Counted from the stretch's first letter, positions 12,001-24,727 are shown. The stretch: DNA of 64,000 nt from Bolinopsis microptera (GCF_026151205.1 NC_087073.1:994001-1058000), one strand, 5' to 3'. The notes: generated by a model from the letters alone, not told the origin. Numbers and translations: made by a program.

Positions 12001-13095
12001 TCACATGTTACCTCCCCACAAGTGTCACAATGTTACCTTCCCCACAAGTGTCACATGTTACCTCCCCACAGTGTCACATGTTACCTCCCCACATAGTGTC
12101 ACATGTTACCTCCCCACAAGTGTCACATGTTACCTCCCCACAAGTGTCACATGTTACCTCCCCACAAGTGTCACATGTTACCTCCCCACAAGTGTCACAT
12201 GTTACCTCCCCACAAGTGTCACATGTTACCTCCCCACAAGTGTCACATGTTACCTCCCCACAAGTGTCACATGTTACCTCCCCACAAGTGTCACATGTTA
12301 CCATCCCCACAAGTGTCACATGTTACCTCCCCACAAGTGTCACATGTTACCTCCCCACAAGTGTCACATGTTACCTCCCCACAAGTGTCACATGTTACCT
12401 CCCCACAAGTGTCACATGTTACCCCCCACAAGTGTCACATGTTACCTCTCCCCACAGTGTCACATGTTACCTCCCACAAGTGTCACATGTTACCTCCCCT
12501 CAAGTGTCACATGTTACCTCCCCACAGTGCACATGTTACCTCCCCACAAGTGTCACATGTTACCTCCCCACAAGTGTCACATGTTACCTCCCCACAAGTG
12601 TCACATGTTACCTCCCCACAAGTGTCACATGTTACCTCCCCACAAGTGTCACATGTTACCTCCCCACAAGTGTCACATGTTACCTCCCCACAAGTGTCAC
12701 ATGTTACCTCCCCACAAGTGTCACATGTTACCTCCCCACAAGTGTCACATGTTACCTCCCCACAAGGTGTCACATGTTACCTCCCCACAAGTGACACATG
12801 TTACCTCCCCACAAGTGTGACATGTTACCTCCCCACAAGTGTGACATGTTACCTCCCCACAAGTGTCACATGTTACCTCCCCACAAGTGGTCACATGTTA
12901 CCTCCCCACAAGTGTCACATGTTACCTCCCCACAAGTGTCACATGTTACCTCCCCACAAGTGTCACATGTTACCTCCCCACAAGTGTCACATGTTACCTC
13001 CCCACAAGTGACACATGTTACCTCCCCACAAGTGTCACATGTTATCTCCCCACAAGTGTCACATGTTACCTCCCCACAATTGTCACATGTTACTA
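12001..13095. repeat. 24-bp minisatellite
   Basis: About 45 head-to-tail units of TGTCACATGTTACCTCCCCA followed by CAAG. Units near 12420-12540 and 12780-12890 carry small indels. Long open frames on both strands are a by-product, since 24 is a multiple of three. The array may extend into the gap on its left. Confidence 0.97.
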
Positions 13096-13109
13096 CAACT
13101 ACTAGCCAG

Positions 13110-14460
13110 CTAGCCTGACTGTATCTTACAACACCACTAACTAAGTTGACACATCTCTGCGAGTTTTCCCGGGGAAGAATCTTAAAATATCCCTCCTTGA
13201 CGGGCGTGGCATTAAACAAGCCATTACAAAATGAACATAACAATGATTATGAATGAACATTATAACGGTGCCTATAATAACGGATGAGCGATTAAAGTAA
13301 GCAACAAAAGGGGAGAACCAGGTGCTGGTAGGGTTGCTTGCGGAGATGCTGCTAGGACCCGACTACATATTACATACAACACATTGTCAGGAGGTAGATT
13401 TAGACATATCAAATAAAGGTAAATTTACAATAATCACACAAATTATAAGATAATTGTGCAGAAGACTGGTTCTTGGTGTGAGTTTTGTACCGCGAGCCAG
13501 AAGCCTTGCTGGGCTATTGAGACTTGCTAACCTTCATTTACAGCTGAGTTTAACAGATAAGCCGCTCAGAAAACGTAGGGATTTAGTGACAGGCACTCAA
13601 AAAGGCTAAAATAACAATTGTGTCATGCTGTCTGATTCTGTTATTTTATCCGCGGAATCAGTTGTCTAAACCTGGCATGGAGAACTTAACCACAAATAAC
13701 TAAATCTTATCATCAAACAATACCTCAACAAATATAATCCTGGATTAAAAATCAGCCCAATCCCTACAATCAACAATTCATAACTAGTACAATCCTCGCT
13801 TCCGGCTCCAGTCTTATCTTTTAAAGGTTTAAGGGGTCGTGGATGTCAACTAAACGTGACGAAGAGCATAAAAGTAGGTGTAGGTGTTAGTAACAAGTAG
13901 GTTAGTTAGGTTAGAGTAGGTTAGTAGTAGTAGTTAGTAACCCACCCCATACTCAGGGCAATCTCCTGTCAGGGCTATTCTCCTGTCAGCTTGCACCGCA
14001 ATATAACGACTCACTAACCAACAACCAAAATTTGATTTTAAGGACCTGAACTCGAGTTTATGATACTCAGACTTTTAAAATAGGACGGGAATAAAATGAG
14101 GGAGTAGCCAATAAAAATTCAAATGAGATTTTTAAATAATAGTATTTATAATAGACCAGTCGGCTATTTGAACTTAGATAATTAAATCCAGTTTGTTTGC
14201 GGTAACTCAAAATGTCTAATGGTTTAAATTTTCGATCCATGAAGCTGATAAATTATAGCTATTGGAAATTCTCTTGCATTTGGAATCATGCCAAAGTCAG
14301 CGATAGATGGCTAAGCGACAAAAACCAAAATGCGACTGAGTTTAGCAAAAACAGGGTTAAATCAGAGAGTAGAGGCCTAAATAAACACAGGAGAACTAGG
14401 CATACAGTAAACACTACACATGTAGCTAGCAGGAAATAGTGGCTAAATTGACAAATGGCG
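13110..14460. other. No gene recognised
   Basis: Unique AT-rich sequence. A 75-codon plus-strand frame at 14212-14439 has no recognisable domain and no convincing splice context. A short GTAGGTTAGTAG-type run lies near 13880-13940. Confidence 0.4.
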
Positions 14461-14472
14461 GGAAACTGTGAT

Positions 14473-14780
14473 CACGTGACCTCAGATCACGTGACCTCAG
14501 ATCACGTGACCTCAGGTAGTAGAGTGTCACGTGATGAGTACAGGATATACAACCCCCTCTTTCTGGCATGTGCCCAACTACCCAGCACTATTGTTGGCAC
14601 TCCGCCAGATACTGAGGTGCAGTAAAATAAGGAGTTTTAACCTAGACCAGGTGACAAGGTGACCACGTGACCTAGTATAGACCACGTGACTGCAGTTGAG
14701 GAGTCTGATTGGTTAGGAGATGTGGATTAGACAGTATGAAGTGTAGTAACTAGTAACACCACGTGAGGCCCATATAAGGG
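14473..14780. promoter_or_regulatory. Cluster of seven CACGTG E-boxes upstream of a TATA-like site
   Basis: CACGTG begins at 14473, 14488 and 14503 (15-bp period, unit ATCACGTGACCTCAG), and again at 14528, 14664, 14683 and 14760. A CATATAAGGG sequence follows at 14771-14780. E-boxes bind bHLH factors such as USF or Myc/Max. No coding frame was found directly downstream, so the promoter reading is inference. The array may simply be a short minisatellite plus dispersed copies. Confidence 0.4.
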
Positions 14781-14944
14781 AGTGATAGACAGTAGACACA
14801 TGTATTAGTAGACAGAATATAACACATGTCTACTCTGCAAGACGTAATTCAGAAATGAATAATGAACACATATCACCCATCAAGAGTCTTATAAATGAGA
14901 ATCACGGGTGGTGGCAGCAGTTAGACGCACACTGCACACTGCCC

Positions 14945-15116
14945 GTGTGTGTGTGTGTGTGTGTATCACTGTGTGACTCTGGTCAAAGTTCCCGACATCT
15001 CCACTGGCCCCCTCCCCTCTCCACTTCATAAACAGAGATGAATTGCCAATTCGGGTGTTTATATGATATCTTAGACAGTGTAGTGTACCCCGCCCCCCCC
15101 CCCCCCCCCCCCCCCC
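14945..15116. repeat. (GT)n and poly-C tracts
   Basis: A 20-bp GT run at 14945-14964 and a run of about 24 Cs at 15093-15116 separate the E-box region from the minisatellites that follow. Confidence 0.9.
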
Positions 15117-15569
15117 TTTAACCCGGATTTTAATTCTTTTTATTTAACGCGAACCCCCGGATAATGGTTTCAACTGAATAAAATGTGATATTGGATAGTA
15201 TTTAATACTTGTCCAAGTAGACCAAGTTCTGAACAATCTTATTCCTTCGATAATCGTATTTGGCCATTTTGAACCCAGCTCAAGAAGATACTTGTAAAAC
15301 CTAACAAATACCCAGTATTTTTAGGTAAAAAGATCAAAGAAGGCGAGCTCACTGCTCAAAGAACTTAGCGAAAACAACAAAGGAGACTATTAAATACCCC
15401 TCTACAGTACTGAATACTGATAAACATGCAGCGGGCAGCCTCCTCACCTCCTCACCTCCTGCCTAGTATAGTGGATATCAGTTGACAGCTGTAACCACAC
15501 TCAAACAGCACTAACAAACCACTAACGGAAGGAACTAGAGAGATACCCGAGGAAATGTAGTAGACATTA

Positions 15570-16265
15570 TTGACAGGTTACTAGGTTACCAGGTTACCAG
15601 GTTACCAGTAGTGGTAACTATGGTGACTAGGAAATGTAGTAGACATTATTGACAGGTGAGGGAGGTGGTGCACCTAATTGCGGGGATTAATGGGAGCGTG
15701 GAGGATACTATCTAAACAACAAAACAAGCTACAGGGGGGGGGGGGGTACAACAACACTCTTCCTGCTGGCTGGTGGTGGTTACCAGGTTACCAGGTTACC
15801 AGGTTACCAGGTTACCAGGGGGGAGTACAACAACACTCTTCCTGCTGGCTGGTGGTGGTTACCAGGTTACCAGGTTACCAGGTTACCAGGTCACCAGGGG
15901 GAGTACAACAACACTCTTCCTGCTGGCTGGTGGTGGTTACCAGGTTACCAGGTTACCAGGTTACCAGGTTACCAGGGGGACTACAAATACCACTCTTCCT
16001 GCTGGCTGGTGGTGGGGGTGGTGGTTACCAGGTTACCAGGTTACCAGGTGACCAGGGGGAGTACAAAAAAACTCTTCCTGCTGGCTGGTGGTGGTTACCA
16101 GGTTACCAGGTTACCAGGTTACCAGGTTACCAGGGGGGGGGGACTACAACACCACTCTTCCTGCTGGCTGGTGGTGGTTACCAGGTTACCAGGTTACCAG
16201 GTTACCAGGTTACCAGGTTACCAGGGGGGGGGGGGGGAGACTACAACACCACTCTTCCTGCTGAC
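15570..16265. repeat. Composite minisatellite of two repeat types
   Basis: An 8-bp unit GTTACCAG (3-6 copies per block) alternates with a longer segment, CTCTTCCTGCTGGCTGGTGG preceded by a G run and TACAACAACA. Together they form a higher-order unit of roughly 75-85 bp repeated about six times from 15736. Open frames across it are repeat artefacts. Confidence 0.93.
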
Positions 16266-16308
16266 AGCTCAACGAGGGGATTTAATCTCAACTAATCTGC
16301 GCAATCGG

Positions 16309-16712
16309 CTGGGTGGTGTGTAACTAGGCTGGGTGGTGTGGAACTAGGCTGGGTGGTGTGGAACTAGGCTGGGTGGTGTGGAATTAGGCTGGGTGGTGTG
16401 GAACTAGGCTGGGTGGTGTGGTACTAGGCTGGGTGGTGTGGTACTAGGCTGGGTGGTGTGTAACTAGGCTGGGTGGTGTGGAACTAGGCTGGGTGGTGTG
16501 GAACTAGGCTGGGTGGTGTGGAACTAGGCTGGATGGTGTGGAACTAGGCTGGGTGGTGTGTAACTAGGCTGGGTGGTGTGGAACTAGGCTGGGTGGTGTG
16601 GAACTAGGCTGGGTGGTGTGGAACTAGGCTGGGTGGTGTGGAACTAGGCTGGGTGGTGTGGAACTAGGCTGGGTGGTGTGGAACTAGGCTGGGTGGTGTG
16701 GAACTAGGCTGG
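16309..16712. repeat. 20-bp minisatellite
   Basis: About 20 units of CTGGGTGGTGTGGAACTAGG, very homogeneous, with a few GTACTAGG and TAACTAGG variants. The G-rich strand is the plus strand throughout. Confidence 0.97.
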
Positions 16713-17367
16713 TAGTCTATTTTACAAGATCCGTCGGTTAACTTTCGGTTAAGATTAACGATTAAAGTTTTAAAACTTAACCACATTTTGAAATATTAAA
16801 CTGATAAAATTAGTTAGTTACAGTGGTGTGTTGTTCTAGTAACTAATTAGTTAGTTACTAGAACAACGGTTAAATCCGCAGATCATTTGCTGGTCAGCTT
16901 TTCGTAATCAGTTTACTGATCTGCCTGCATGTGCAGCAAACTGAAAAACTAATAAACTTGTTGGAGAGAATTATAAGAAAATGTTTCGAGAACAAATTGG
17001 AAGAGATACGATCAGGACCTGACTGACAAGTGAATTTTGTTAATTACACGCTCAAACCTCAAGTCGAGCTAGATGATATAGATATCCTGTAGGTGCGTTA
17101 CCTACAGGATTGTTGGTTACGAGGCAGAGTTTTAGCTAGTTTCCTGTTCCGGGATCAGCTATTACATAACGTAACCATCAACTAAGTGGAGTGCTAGATA
17201 CCTAACACAATACCTGGCAAACTAAGGATCTGAGATCAGCTTTATGTTCTTAAGTAGGTCTGTGAGTAAATGAATTTCAGGAGTGCAATGCCTGGTAAAC
17301 TCGTGTTGTCTTCTTTTGTTTTAATATGGAATAAACCGCAAATAAAAATTCTAGCAGAGTCTGTACA

Positions 17368-17516
17368 GATAGAGGCTCGCTTACCTGGTGTCTCTGTGTG
17401 TTTTGATAGAGGCTCGCTTACCTGGTGTCTCTGTGTGTTTTGATAGAGGCTTACCTGGTGTCTCTGTGTGTTTTGATAGAGGCTCGCTTACCTGGTGTCT
17501 CTGTGTGTTTTGATAG
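17368..17516. repeat. 37-bp tandem repeat carrying minus-strand splice donors
   Basis: Four units start at 17368, 17405, 17442 (shortened to 33 bp) and 17475. On the minus strand each unit contains ACACCAG followed by GTAAGC, a good donor consensus. Whether any is used is unknown. Confidence 0.85.
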
Positions 17517-20500
17517 ACAATAACAGTGGCTAATGGATGGTAATACCGATAACATAGATTCGAATATCGCTGTTCTTGGCAGGAATATAAACTAAAATGT
17601 AATAAGAGGGGAGTTCGTAGAGTTATTGAGGTGAAAATAAGCGTGAAAATAAGCGTGAGATACAGGGGTATACAGGGATATACAGGGATATTACCAGGTT
17701 ACCAGGTTACCAGGTAGTGGTAACTATGGTAACAGGGATATAATACTGAATACTTATACTGGATAGAAACTGGACACAACCAGGTGATAACATCAGCATT
17801 CAGCGGGTAAATTAAAATAAAGGTAGAACACTACAATTAACTTCCAGATAAGGCTCACATCTAGTTCAGAGACCGTCACGTGACTAGAATACAGGTTTCT
17901 GATTGGCTAGTTTGTATCACGTGACTAGAATGCTGATCTCTGATTGGCTAGTTTATATCACGTGACTAGAATGCTGATCTCTGATTGGCTGAGCTGGAAA
18001 TAAGAGCCGCTGATTGGAGGAATGGAGTGTCAGGAAGTTGGATAATTGATCAAAGAGACGTGGTAGACACCGCTCAATTGTTCAGATTATTACTGATAAC
18101 TACTACTACAGCTAGGTCTGATAATTGCACTGATATTATTATGATCCACCACAACGTGAGATTACTTCTTCAACCGATAATACAATTGGTTGTTTGAATT
18201 TAACAATTAACGATTATATTATTACACCTAAAAGAAGCTGAGAAGCTTCAATTTCAAAGTAAACAAAACGCAGCGGAGCCTTTAAAAACATTGTCTAATT
18301 GACTGAAATCTACTGTTGCATAAACAATGTATAAAGAAGACTTGTTTGTGTAATATAAAAACTTGGATGCGGTTGTAAGCGTTGTTTAAAGAGAAGCAAA
18401 ATGTCCGCATATATATATAGCAATATAGATGTTCTAGAAGAAGCAGGCAAGAAAATTTGAAATAAATCTCAAAATTTGTCAGGATGATTGTTGAGGTGTC
18501 GTCACAATTACTCAATCTTAGTCTACTTCAAGTGTATAGTATATATAGTGTGTATAGTAGTAGTAGTAGTGTAGTATATAGTGTGTATAGTAGTAGTATT
18601 AGCTCTTTATAACGGCGGAATTTAGCACGAATCTTGTATTTACATTTGAGAAAGCCAAGTAAACGGCGTTTAGTAGTTCGGAGCATAACAAAAAATGTGG
18701 CTGAAAATTGAAAAGAATGAAGAATAGTTCATCAAGTTGTCGCAATCCTTGAAATGTTACATGCTACAAAGCAAATCACAACATGCTATGTACTATAACA
18801 AAACACGAGGTTTATATTTACACAGGATTTAGGAGATGAGGTGTTGTGATTACTTGCTGACAAGAATGGAAAAATAATTATCGATATTACTTTTTCGTGC
18901 GAGATTTTAATATTGACGTATCCACTGTTGGTGGCCTCAATTTAATTACTTGAGGTGAGATCATGGGTGGATATGGCTCTGCGGGGCATTATAAAGGTTT
19001 AAAACTGATAAATAGGACCCACAGTTCCAATGGATCTCACGACGAAATACAAATTTACACCGAGAGGAATGATGAACTAAGCGTTACTGTTTTATCAGAA
19101 GAAGATATGAAGAATCTCCGTGCGAACTTACACTAAGTTCCTGATACGTTCTCTCATATCTTATACCAATTATCACTGAAGTACCTTTATAATTAACAAC
19201 GGGTCGAATGTCAAATCAACAAACTTGCCATGTATTACGAAATATGACGAAAATCAGGACAAAAGCAGCGATACGGGCAGGAAATTAGATACTTCATCTT
19301 TGACAAGTATGACTTGCATTTTAAAAGTTTATCAGACGTTAGCTCCAAACATAGCGCTAAACAGTCTTATCAAAGTTATAGAAACATGTTGAAAAGATAA
19401 AACAGTAAGTCTGGAGGATGTCAACGTCTTTCTAGGGCGTACAGTAACCGTGTGTGAAGTATTACGAGCCAGCTTGAACGAATGCACGCTAACACTGATG
19501 TCCGACCCCTCGGAGCCTGTGCATGATAATTACAAAGATTCACTTCAAATTATTCAACACTAATTCTGATAAATAACATTATCATAACCAACTCCTCCAA
19601 ACACTCAGTTAAATACCTCCGCTCACAGCACACAAACTCTCCCATTATCTTGTTAAAGCCACTCGGAGACAAGGTTGTGTAACAATAAAGTAAAACATAA
19701 GTAGATAACAAGACGAAAAGAGAGATCAGTCAGTGAATCAATTACAGTTAAACTCACAGAGAAAAAGATCTTTATTGTAGCATTTTAACACGTACAGGTA
19801 GCAGGCGGTTTACACTAGTAATACGTACAGTGTTTCAGAGAGAGAGACAGCAAGAGAGAAATTAAATCATCCAATCCAATGAATTGCACTTTAAAGTACT
19901 TTTAATTTACGTCAGAGTAAACAAATTGATGAGCAATCAACGTCAGACTGCTGACCAGCAGATTGAAGACAACACAACAAATAGATCTGCATGCTCTGGA
20001 AACTGTATAGTGGTCTGGAGCACAGAGAAACAGTCGCACGATGCATCTGTTGTAATGACTTATAAACGAGAGGAGGGTGTTCTGACTGTGACCTGAACTG
20101 CCAACTTCATATCTTATAGAGACAGCAGTCTGCAGAGCAGAAAGTGCGGTAGTGTATCACACAAGCATCTTTATATGTGATTCCTTCAGGGGAAATAAGC
20201 TGGTCAGAGCACGAGAAGAAGTGATGGTAACCATGGTAACGAGATAGCAAGGTCAGTAGGTCAGCCACCAACCCTGGGTATTCCTCATTCAGAATTACAA
20301 CTTAAAGCTGTCTAATCCAGATTGAAATAGCTTAAAAACTAAAGGTAGGGTTGTTGGCCACACCTAATGAATAATGTATCGACAATGTTTCAAGTTCTAT
20401 TAAAACTGTAAGTGCACGTTAGATACATCATATCCTGGTATCATGCATGTCACATGACCTTAATAACGCTAATTAGAATATAATAATAGTAATTAGATTG

Positions 20501-21276
20501 GCGACACACGACTTGGGGGGCCGGGGGGGTCTTAATGTTTATCCTAATTAGAACTGTTTCGAGCCTTGAACTGGACTTGTAGTGATGTTTTTCCATTAAC
20601 GGAGTCTTGAGACATATGTTAGTAACTAAGTAACAGACACTGCATGCTAATATGTCCCGATATCCTAGGGTCAGGGCCCAGGGGGCAGTATACCTCCACG
20701 GTAACAAGCAATCTCTAAATCAAATGTCAGCCGTCAGACTGCGGACTGTCTAACAACAATGAAGTTTCACATCTTTAAGTTGGCGTAATTTGACAAGTGT
20801 GATCGTGACCAGCGGCTTGCGAACCTTTTAAAGCTAGTTATAAACTTAAAACCATCTACATCATACACCCATCAGGCAGCTTTCTAAATAACGATAGTCA
20901 CTAAATACATGTTATGCTGTCGCGCGCGGTGGCGCGCGCAGAACCGATGCATTCACGCGCAACTTAAAATACAGAAGTTGTTATCGCGCGTTCCATAAAC
21001 TTTGAGAAAATACCCTTCATGTCCCGTAAAGGGAGCCGCAAACCGCAGGAATTTGATCTTAGTTGTTTCTTAGACGGTCAGAAGACCCGCTATAAGAGAT
21101 ACCGCCTTCTTTGTTACTATCTTCAAAGTAAAACAGGGCAAAAATAAAGTTGATGTGTGTTCCTAAACGAACTCTTAAGCCAAGTGACATCACAAAAAAT
21201 GACGAAAAAACAAGATATTAACTGAAAATAACTAATTATAACATATTAAACATGATATTGATATAGGATAAATTAC

Positions 21277-21317
21277 CTGTTATCTTGGTCATTAGGGTTT
21301 GATTTCTCAAATAACTC
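21277..21317 (-). CDS. EF-hand gene, 41-nt exon
   Basis: The minus strand shows TTATTTCAG, a 41-nt exon and a GTAATT donor. The exon reads ELFEKSNPNDQDN plus two bases of a split codon. It begins in phase 0, exactly as required by the exon at 24451-24589, and leaves the frame in phase 2. The peptide is acidic and polar with no domain of its own. The next exon should lie at lower coordinates; I did not find a convincing one. The length is small but ordinary for an internal exon. Confidence 0.5.
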
Positions 21318-22762
21318 CTGAAATAACACAAGTCAGTCAAAGCTGAACGGGGTTTGCAATAAAGAGTGTAGCTAGAGAATTGTTACAGATTGTTACGCAG
21401 ATTTATAAAATGAAGGAGTGATGGTAACCATGGTAACTAAGATTGTGAAAATTAGCCACAGTTTTTAACTTAGTTGTAACGAAGAAGAACTTAAATAAGA
21501 GCATTAGCTATCAAGTAATACTTATATTTCATATTAGGATGCAGTGAAACTATCGATGAATGGGGACTTGCCACACCACGGAAACATTAAAATATATCGA
21601 CTCAGTTACATTATCTACATTAGCTAGCTACTAGTAGTAGTAGTAGCTAGCTAGCTGTAACTTACACAGATTATCCGTCCTATAACCACCATACTTTATG
21701 GAAAGTTTCAAAAAAATCGTACGGTAGGATCCGACATAACTATTGTCCGAATAACCTATTTTCTGAGTCGGACAGATGTCGATTGTCGCCCAATCTACAT
21801 TAGCTAGCTACTACTCTACTACATCGCTTCGTCAATAAATTAAAAAGATTTGTAGTATTTCAGGTTGAGAGCCACATTACCATTAAAGTATGTACAATGA
21901 TTTTATTTAATAAAGTTAACGATAGCGGGGTCTTTGCGGGGATATGATGAAATGAGTACACATTGAGGAACATTGAGGAACATTGCAGACTTACAGTTTG
22001 TAATACCACACAGCAAATACTAATCTATTACATTGACATGTATGACTAGACTATCAAATACATTGTGCTGTGTAACCATGGTAATTGTGTTGTGATTCTA
22101 GGATGTGTAGATCTTTCAAATCGCAGCAATATAATTCGTCTCATGTGTGGAACATAACACATAGGTGCTACGGGTTATGACATTTTCGTGATTCAGTAAT
22201 TTTGTTACGCAGATTAAGAAATTCTAACTTATTTGAGGCTTATATTAACAAATTGTACTTAGGTCTGAGTTTTCTCAGGGGGATTGACATATCTAACCCA
22301 AAACAATGCACATTAAGTGTTGAAATTCAGTGTAACTGTGAATATGTGAGTACAATAGGATGATCTCAGAGGAATAACTAGTAAGATATGATCTCAGTAA
22401 GCTAGAAGTGAACAATACTTAATAGTATACTACTATATATGTTTAAGAGGAACAGTCAGACATCACCAATTTAATATAACCTAATCCTAATTAGGGTTAT
22501 ATTATTATCCTGCTAATCCTAATAACGTGATATGGTAACCATGGTAATTATAACGTGATATGGTTGACATGTCTGACTTTAAGTCGGCTTTCATTGACAA
22601 ATATAAATATATAATCTATACTAAATGAACCTTAAATCTCCGAATTATTACAGCAAGATCAGGTATCAGTTCTGGGTTAAATATTTACAGATCTGATATT
22701 CCATTATGTGTGATCTATTAGATGACAAACTGAGAACCAGAACTAATAGAACCAGAACTAAT

Positions 22763-22790
22763 AGAACCAGTAACCATGGTTACTGGTTCT
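22763..22790. repeat. Perfect 28-bp palindrome (copy 2)
   Basis: Identical to the palindrome at 10655-10682, again close to the start of the GTAT tract. Confidence 0.9.
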
Positions 22791-22885
22791 CAGGGTAACT
22801 GAGTAACCACGTAAGCTGACAGAGGTATGTGGTAGGAATGCAGAGAATGGTTTAAAGCCAGGTTATGTGGGTATCCTAGGGTAAC

Positions 22886-23090
22886 ATGTATGTATGTATG
22901 TATGTATGTATGTATGTATGTATGTATGTATGTATGTATGTATGTATGTATGTATGTATGTATGTATGTATGTATGTATGTATGTATGTATGTATGTATG
23001 TATGTATGTATGTATGTATGTATGTATGTATGTATGTATGTATGTATGTATGTATGTATGTATGTATGTATGTATGTATGTATGTGTGTA

Positions 23091-23121
<31 letters not shown>

Positions 23122-23204
23122 ATGTATGTATGTATGTATGTATGTATGTATGTATGTATGTATGTATGTATGTATGTATGTATGTATGTATGTATGTATG
23201 TATG

Positions 23205-23235
<31 letters not shown>

Positions 23236-23464
23236 TATGTATGCTACGTATGTATGTATGTATGTATGTATGTATGTATGTATGTATGTATGTATGTATG
23301 TATGTATGTATGTATGTATGTATGTGTGTATGTATGTATGTATGTATGTATGTATGTATGTATGTATGTGTGTATGTGTGTGTGTATGTATGTATGTATG
23401 TATGTATGTATGTATGTATGTATGTATGTATGTATGTATGTATGTGTGTATGTATGTATGTATG

Positions 23465-23495
<31 letters not shown>

Positions 23496-23756
23496 TATGT
23501 ATGCTACGTATGTATGTATGTATGTATGTATGTATGTATGTATGTATGTATGTATGTATGTATGTATGTATGTATGTATGTATGTATGTGTGTATGTATG
23601 TATGTATGTATGTATGTATGTATGTATGTATGTATGTATGTATGTATGTATGTATGTATGTATGTATGTATGTATGTATGTATGTATGTATGTATGTATG
23701 TATGTATGTATGTGTGTATGTATGTATGTATGTATGTATGTATGTATGTATGTGGG
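22886..23756 (+). repeat. (GTAT)n microsatellite, long allele
   Basis: About 870 bp of GTAT with GTGT interruptions and two copies of a distinctive break, AATATGTATGCTACGTATG, at about 23233 and 23493. The 260-bp spacing of these breaks indicates that a large internal block was duplicated. The matching site in copy 1 is only about 200 bp. Confidence 0.97.
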
Positions 23757-24450
23757 TATGAGAGGGTGGGGTTAGTACCTGTGACTGTTTGTCAAAGTCC
23801 CAGGCCCCAGGGCCCGGGTTAGGGGTCCAGGTCGGATCAGCCGGTTCTGCTGCATCCCAGATATCTGCTCTATCCGAGATATTATCTCCTATCTGAAAGG
23901 TACCATGATCATGATTTACTCAATTTAAAGTGCTGTTCAGTGAAGCTCGTTCATTAAAAGAGGTTACAAATTAGAAAACATTTAAAAATGTGGTAAAAAT
24001 GAGTAAACATGAGGAGGAAATAGTCAGGTGACAGATTATTACAAGCTTTGTTATGATAACCCAGTCATTAGCGAGACTAGTCTAAAAGCTGTGAACACTG
24101 CTACTACACTAGTAATACACCTTGCGGGTAAGCTGGTCTTAACACGGATGTAATTAAACCTGTGTACACTATACAGTGTATACACGCCTTATAATGGTAG
24201 ACTACATTAGTATACACTAACAGGCTACATCATCCCTCATAACGCTTACACAGCTTTAATCAAAGGTAAAACACTTACTGTTATGAACTTCTATCGAAAC
24301 AAAACGTTTGGAAATCAAGTTATAAATCTTATAATGCAGTTCGAACTAAACTTTTTTATTGCTTCGAAAAGGTCTTTAAAAATACTTCAAGGTTATTCTA
24401 AGATATAACTTGTCTCAATATCATTAATTAAGCTTACTCTCATCACTTAC

Positions 24451-24589
24451 ATCATTAGCCATAAGAGCGAGGTTTGACTGAGCGAAAGCTTCGTAGGATA
24501 TAAATCCATCTTGTCCGATCTGGTTTAAGATGTCGTCAGCGTAGTCGTCATCGTAACCAAGATGTCTACAAACCTCCACTAAATCAGTC
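24451..24589 (-). CDS. EF-hand gene, second EF-hand exon
   Basis: The exon has a pyrimidine-bearing CCCACAG acceptor and a GTAAGT donor on the minus strand, 139 nt long. Its first base completes an Arg codon started by the exon at 28859-29033. Across the junction a canonical EF-hand loop forms (DTDGDGFIDR, then T-D) followed by the helix LVEVCRHLGY. A second, degenerate EF-hand follows (NQIGQDGFISYEAF). This helix-loop pairing resembles the N-terminal EF-hands of ninein, MCC and Rab11-FIP3 proteins, which act at centrosomes or in trafficking; which family it belongs to is not settled. The exon ends in phase 0. Confidence 0.7.
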
Positions 24590-24727
24590 CTGTGGGAGAT
24601 TTCCTCGTGAGAAGAGTGAAATCATATGTACTTACTGTGGGGGTTGCTCACTAACAAGTTGCGAGACATTGGGTAGATGAAATTGTGTCCTGTTAAACAA
24701 AATGTTTCATTATCACGATATTACGAC

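Larger units (their letters stand above)
17830..24613. repeat. Segmental duplication, copy 2
   Basis: This is the collinear partner of 491-11900 without the 5.08-kb insertion. The right boundary here is set by where copy 1 meets the N gap, so the true similarity may continue. Between the recognised exons it holds only intron-like, AT-rich sequence and the GTAT tract. Confidence 0.95.

Noticed and set aside
12001-13118. Long open frames on both strands (SHVTSPQV, CHMLPPHK, CGEVTCDT repeats)
   Set aside because: The 24-bp unit keeps every frame open; no start, signal or flanking exon supports a protein.
15678-16323. Open frames with TRLPGYQVTRLPGG repeats
   Set aside because: They arise from the composite minisatellite.
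12001-16712. CRISPR-like direct repeats
   Set aside because: There are no unique spacers between units and the genome is eukaryotic; these are minisatellites.
24278-24289. A 12-nt minus-strand microexon between CGATAG and GTAAGT
   Set aside because: Too short to support without transcript data, although it would keep the frame.
24628-24681. A 54-nt minus-strand cassette exon between the two EF-hand exons (acceptor TTTAACAG, donor GTAAGT, no stop)
   Set aside because: It would interrupt the EF-hand right after its loop and leave an intron of only about 40 bp; direct joining of the flanking exons gives a perfect EF-hand.
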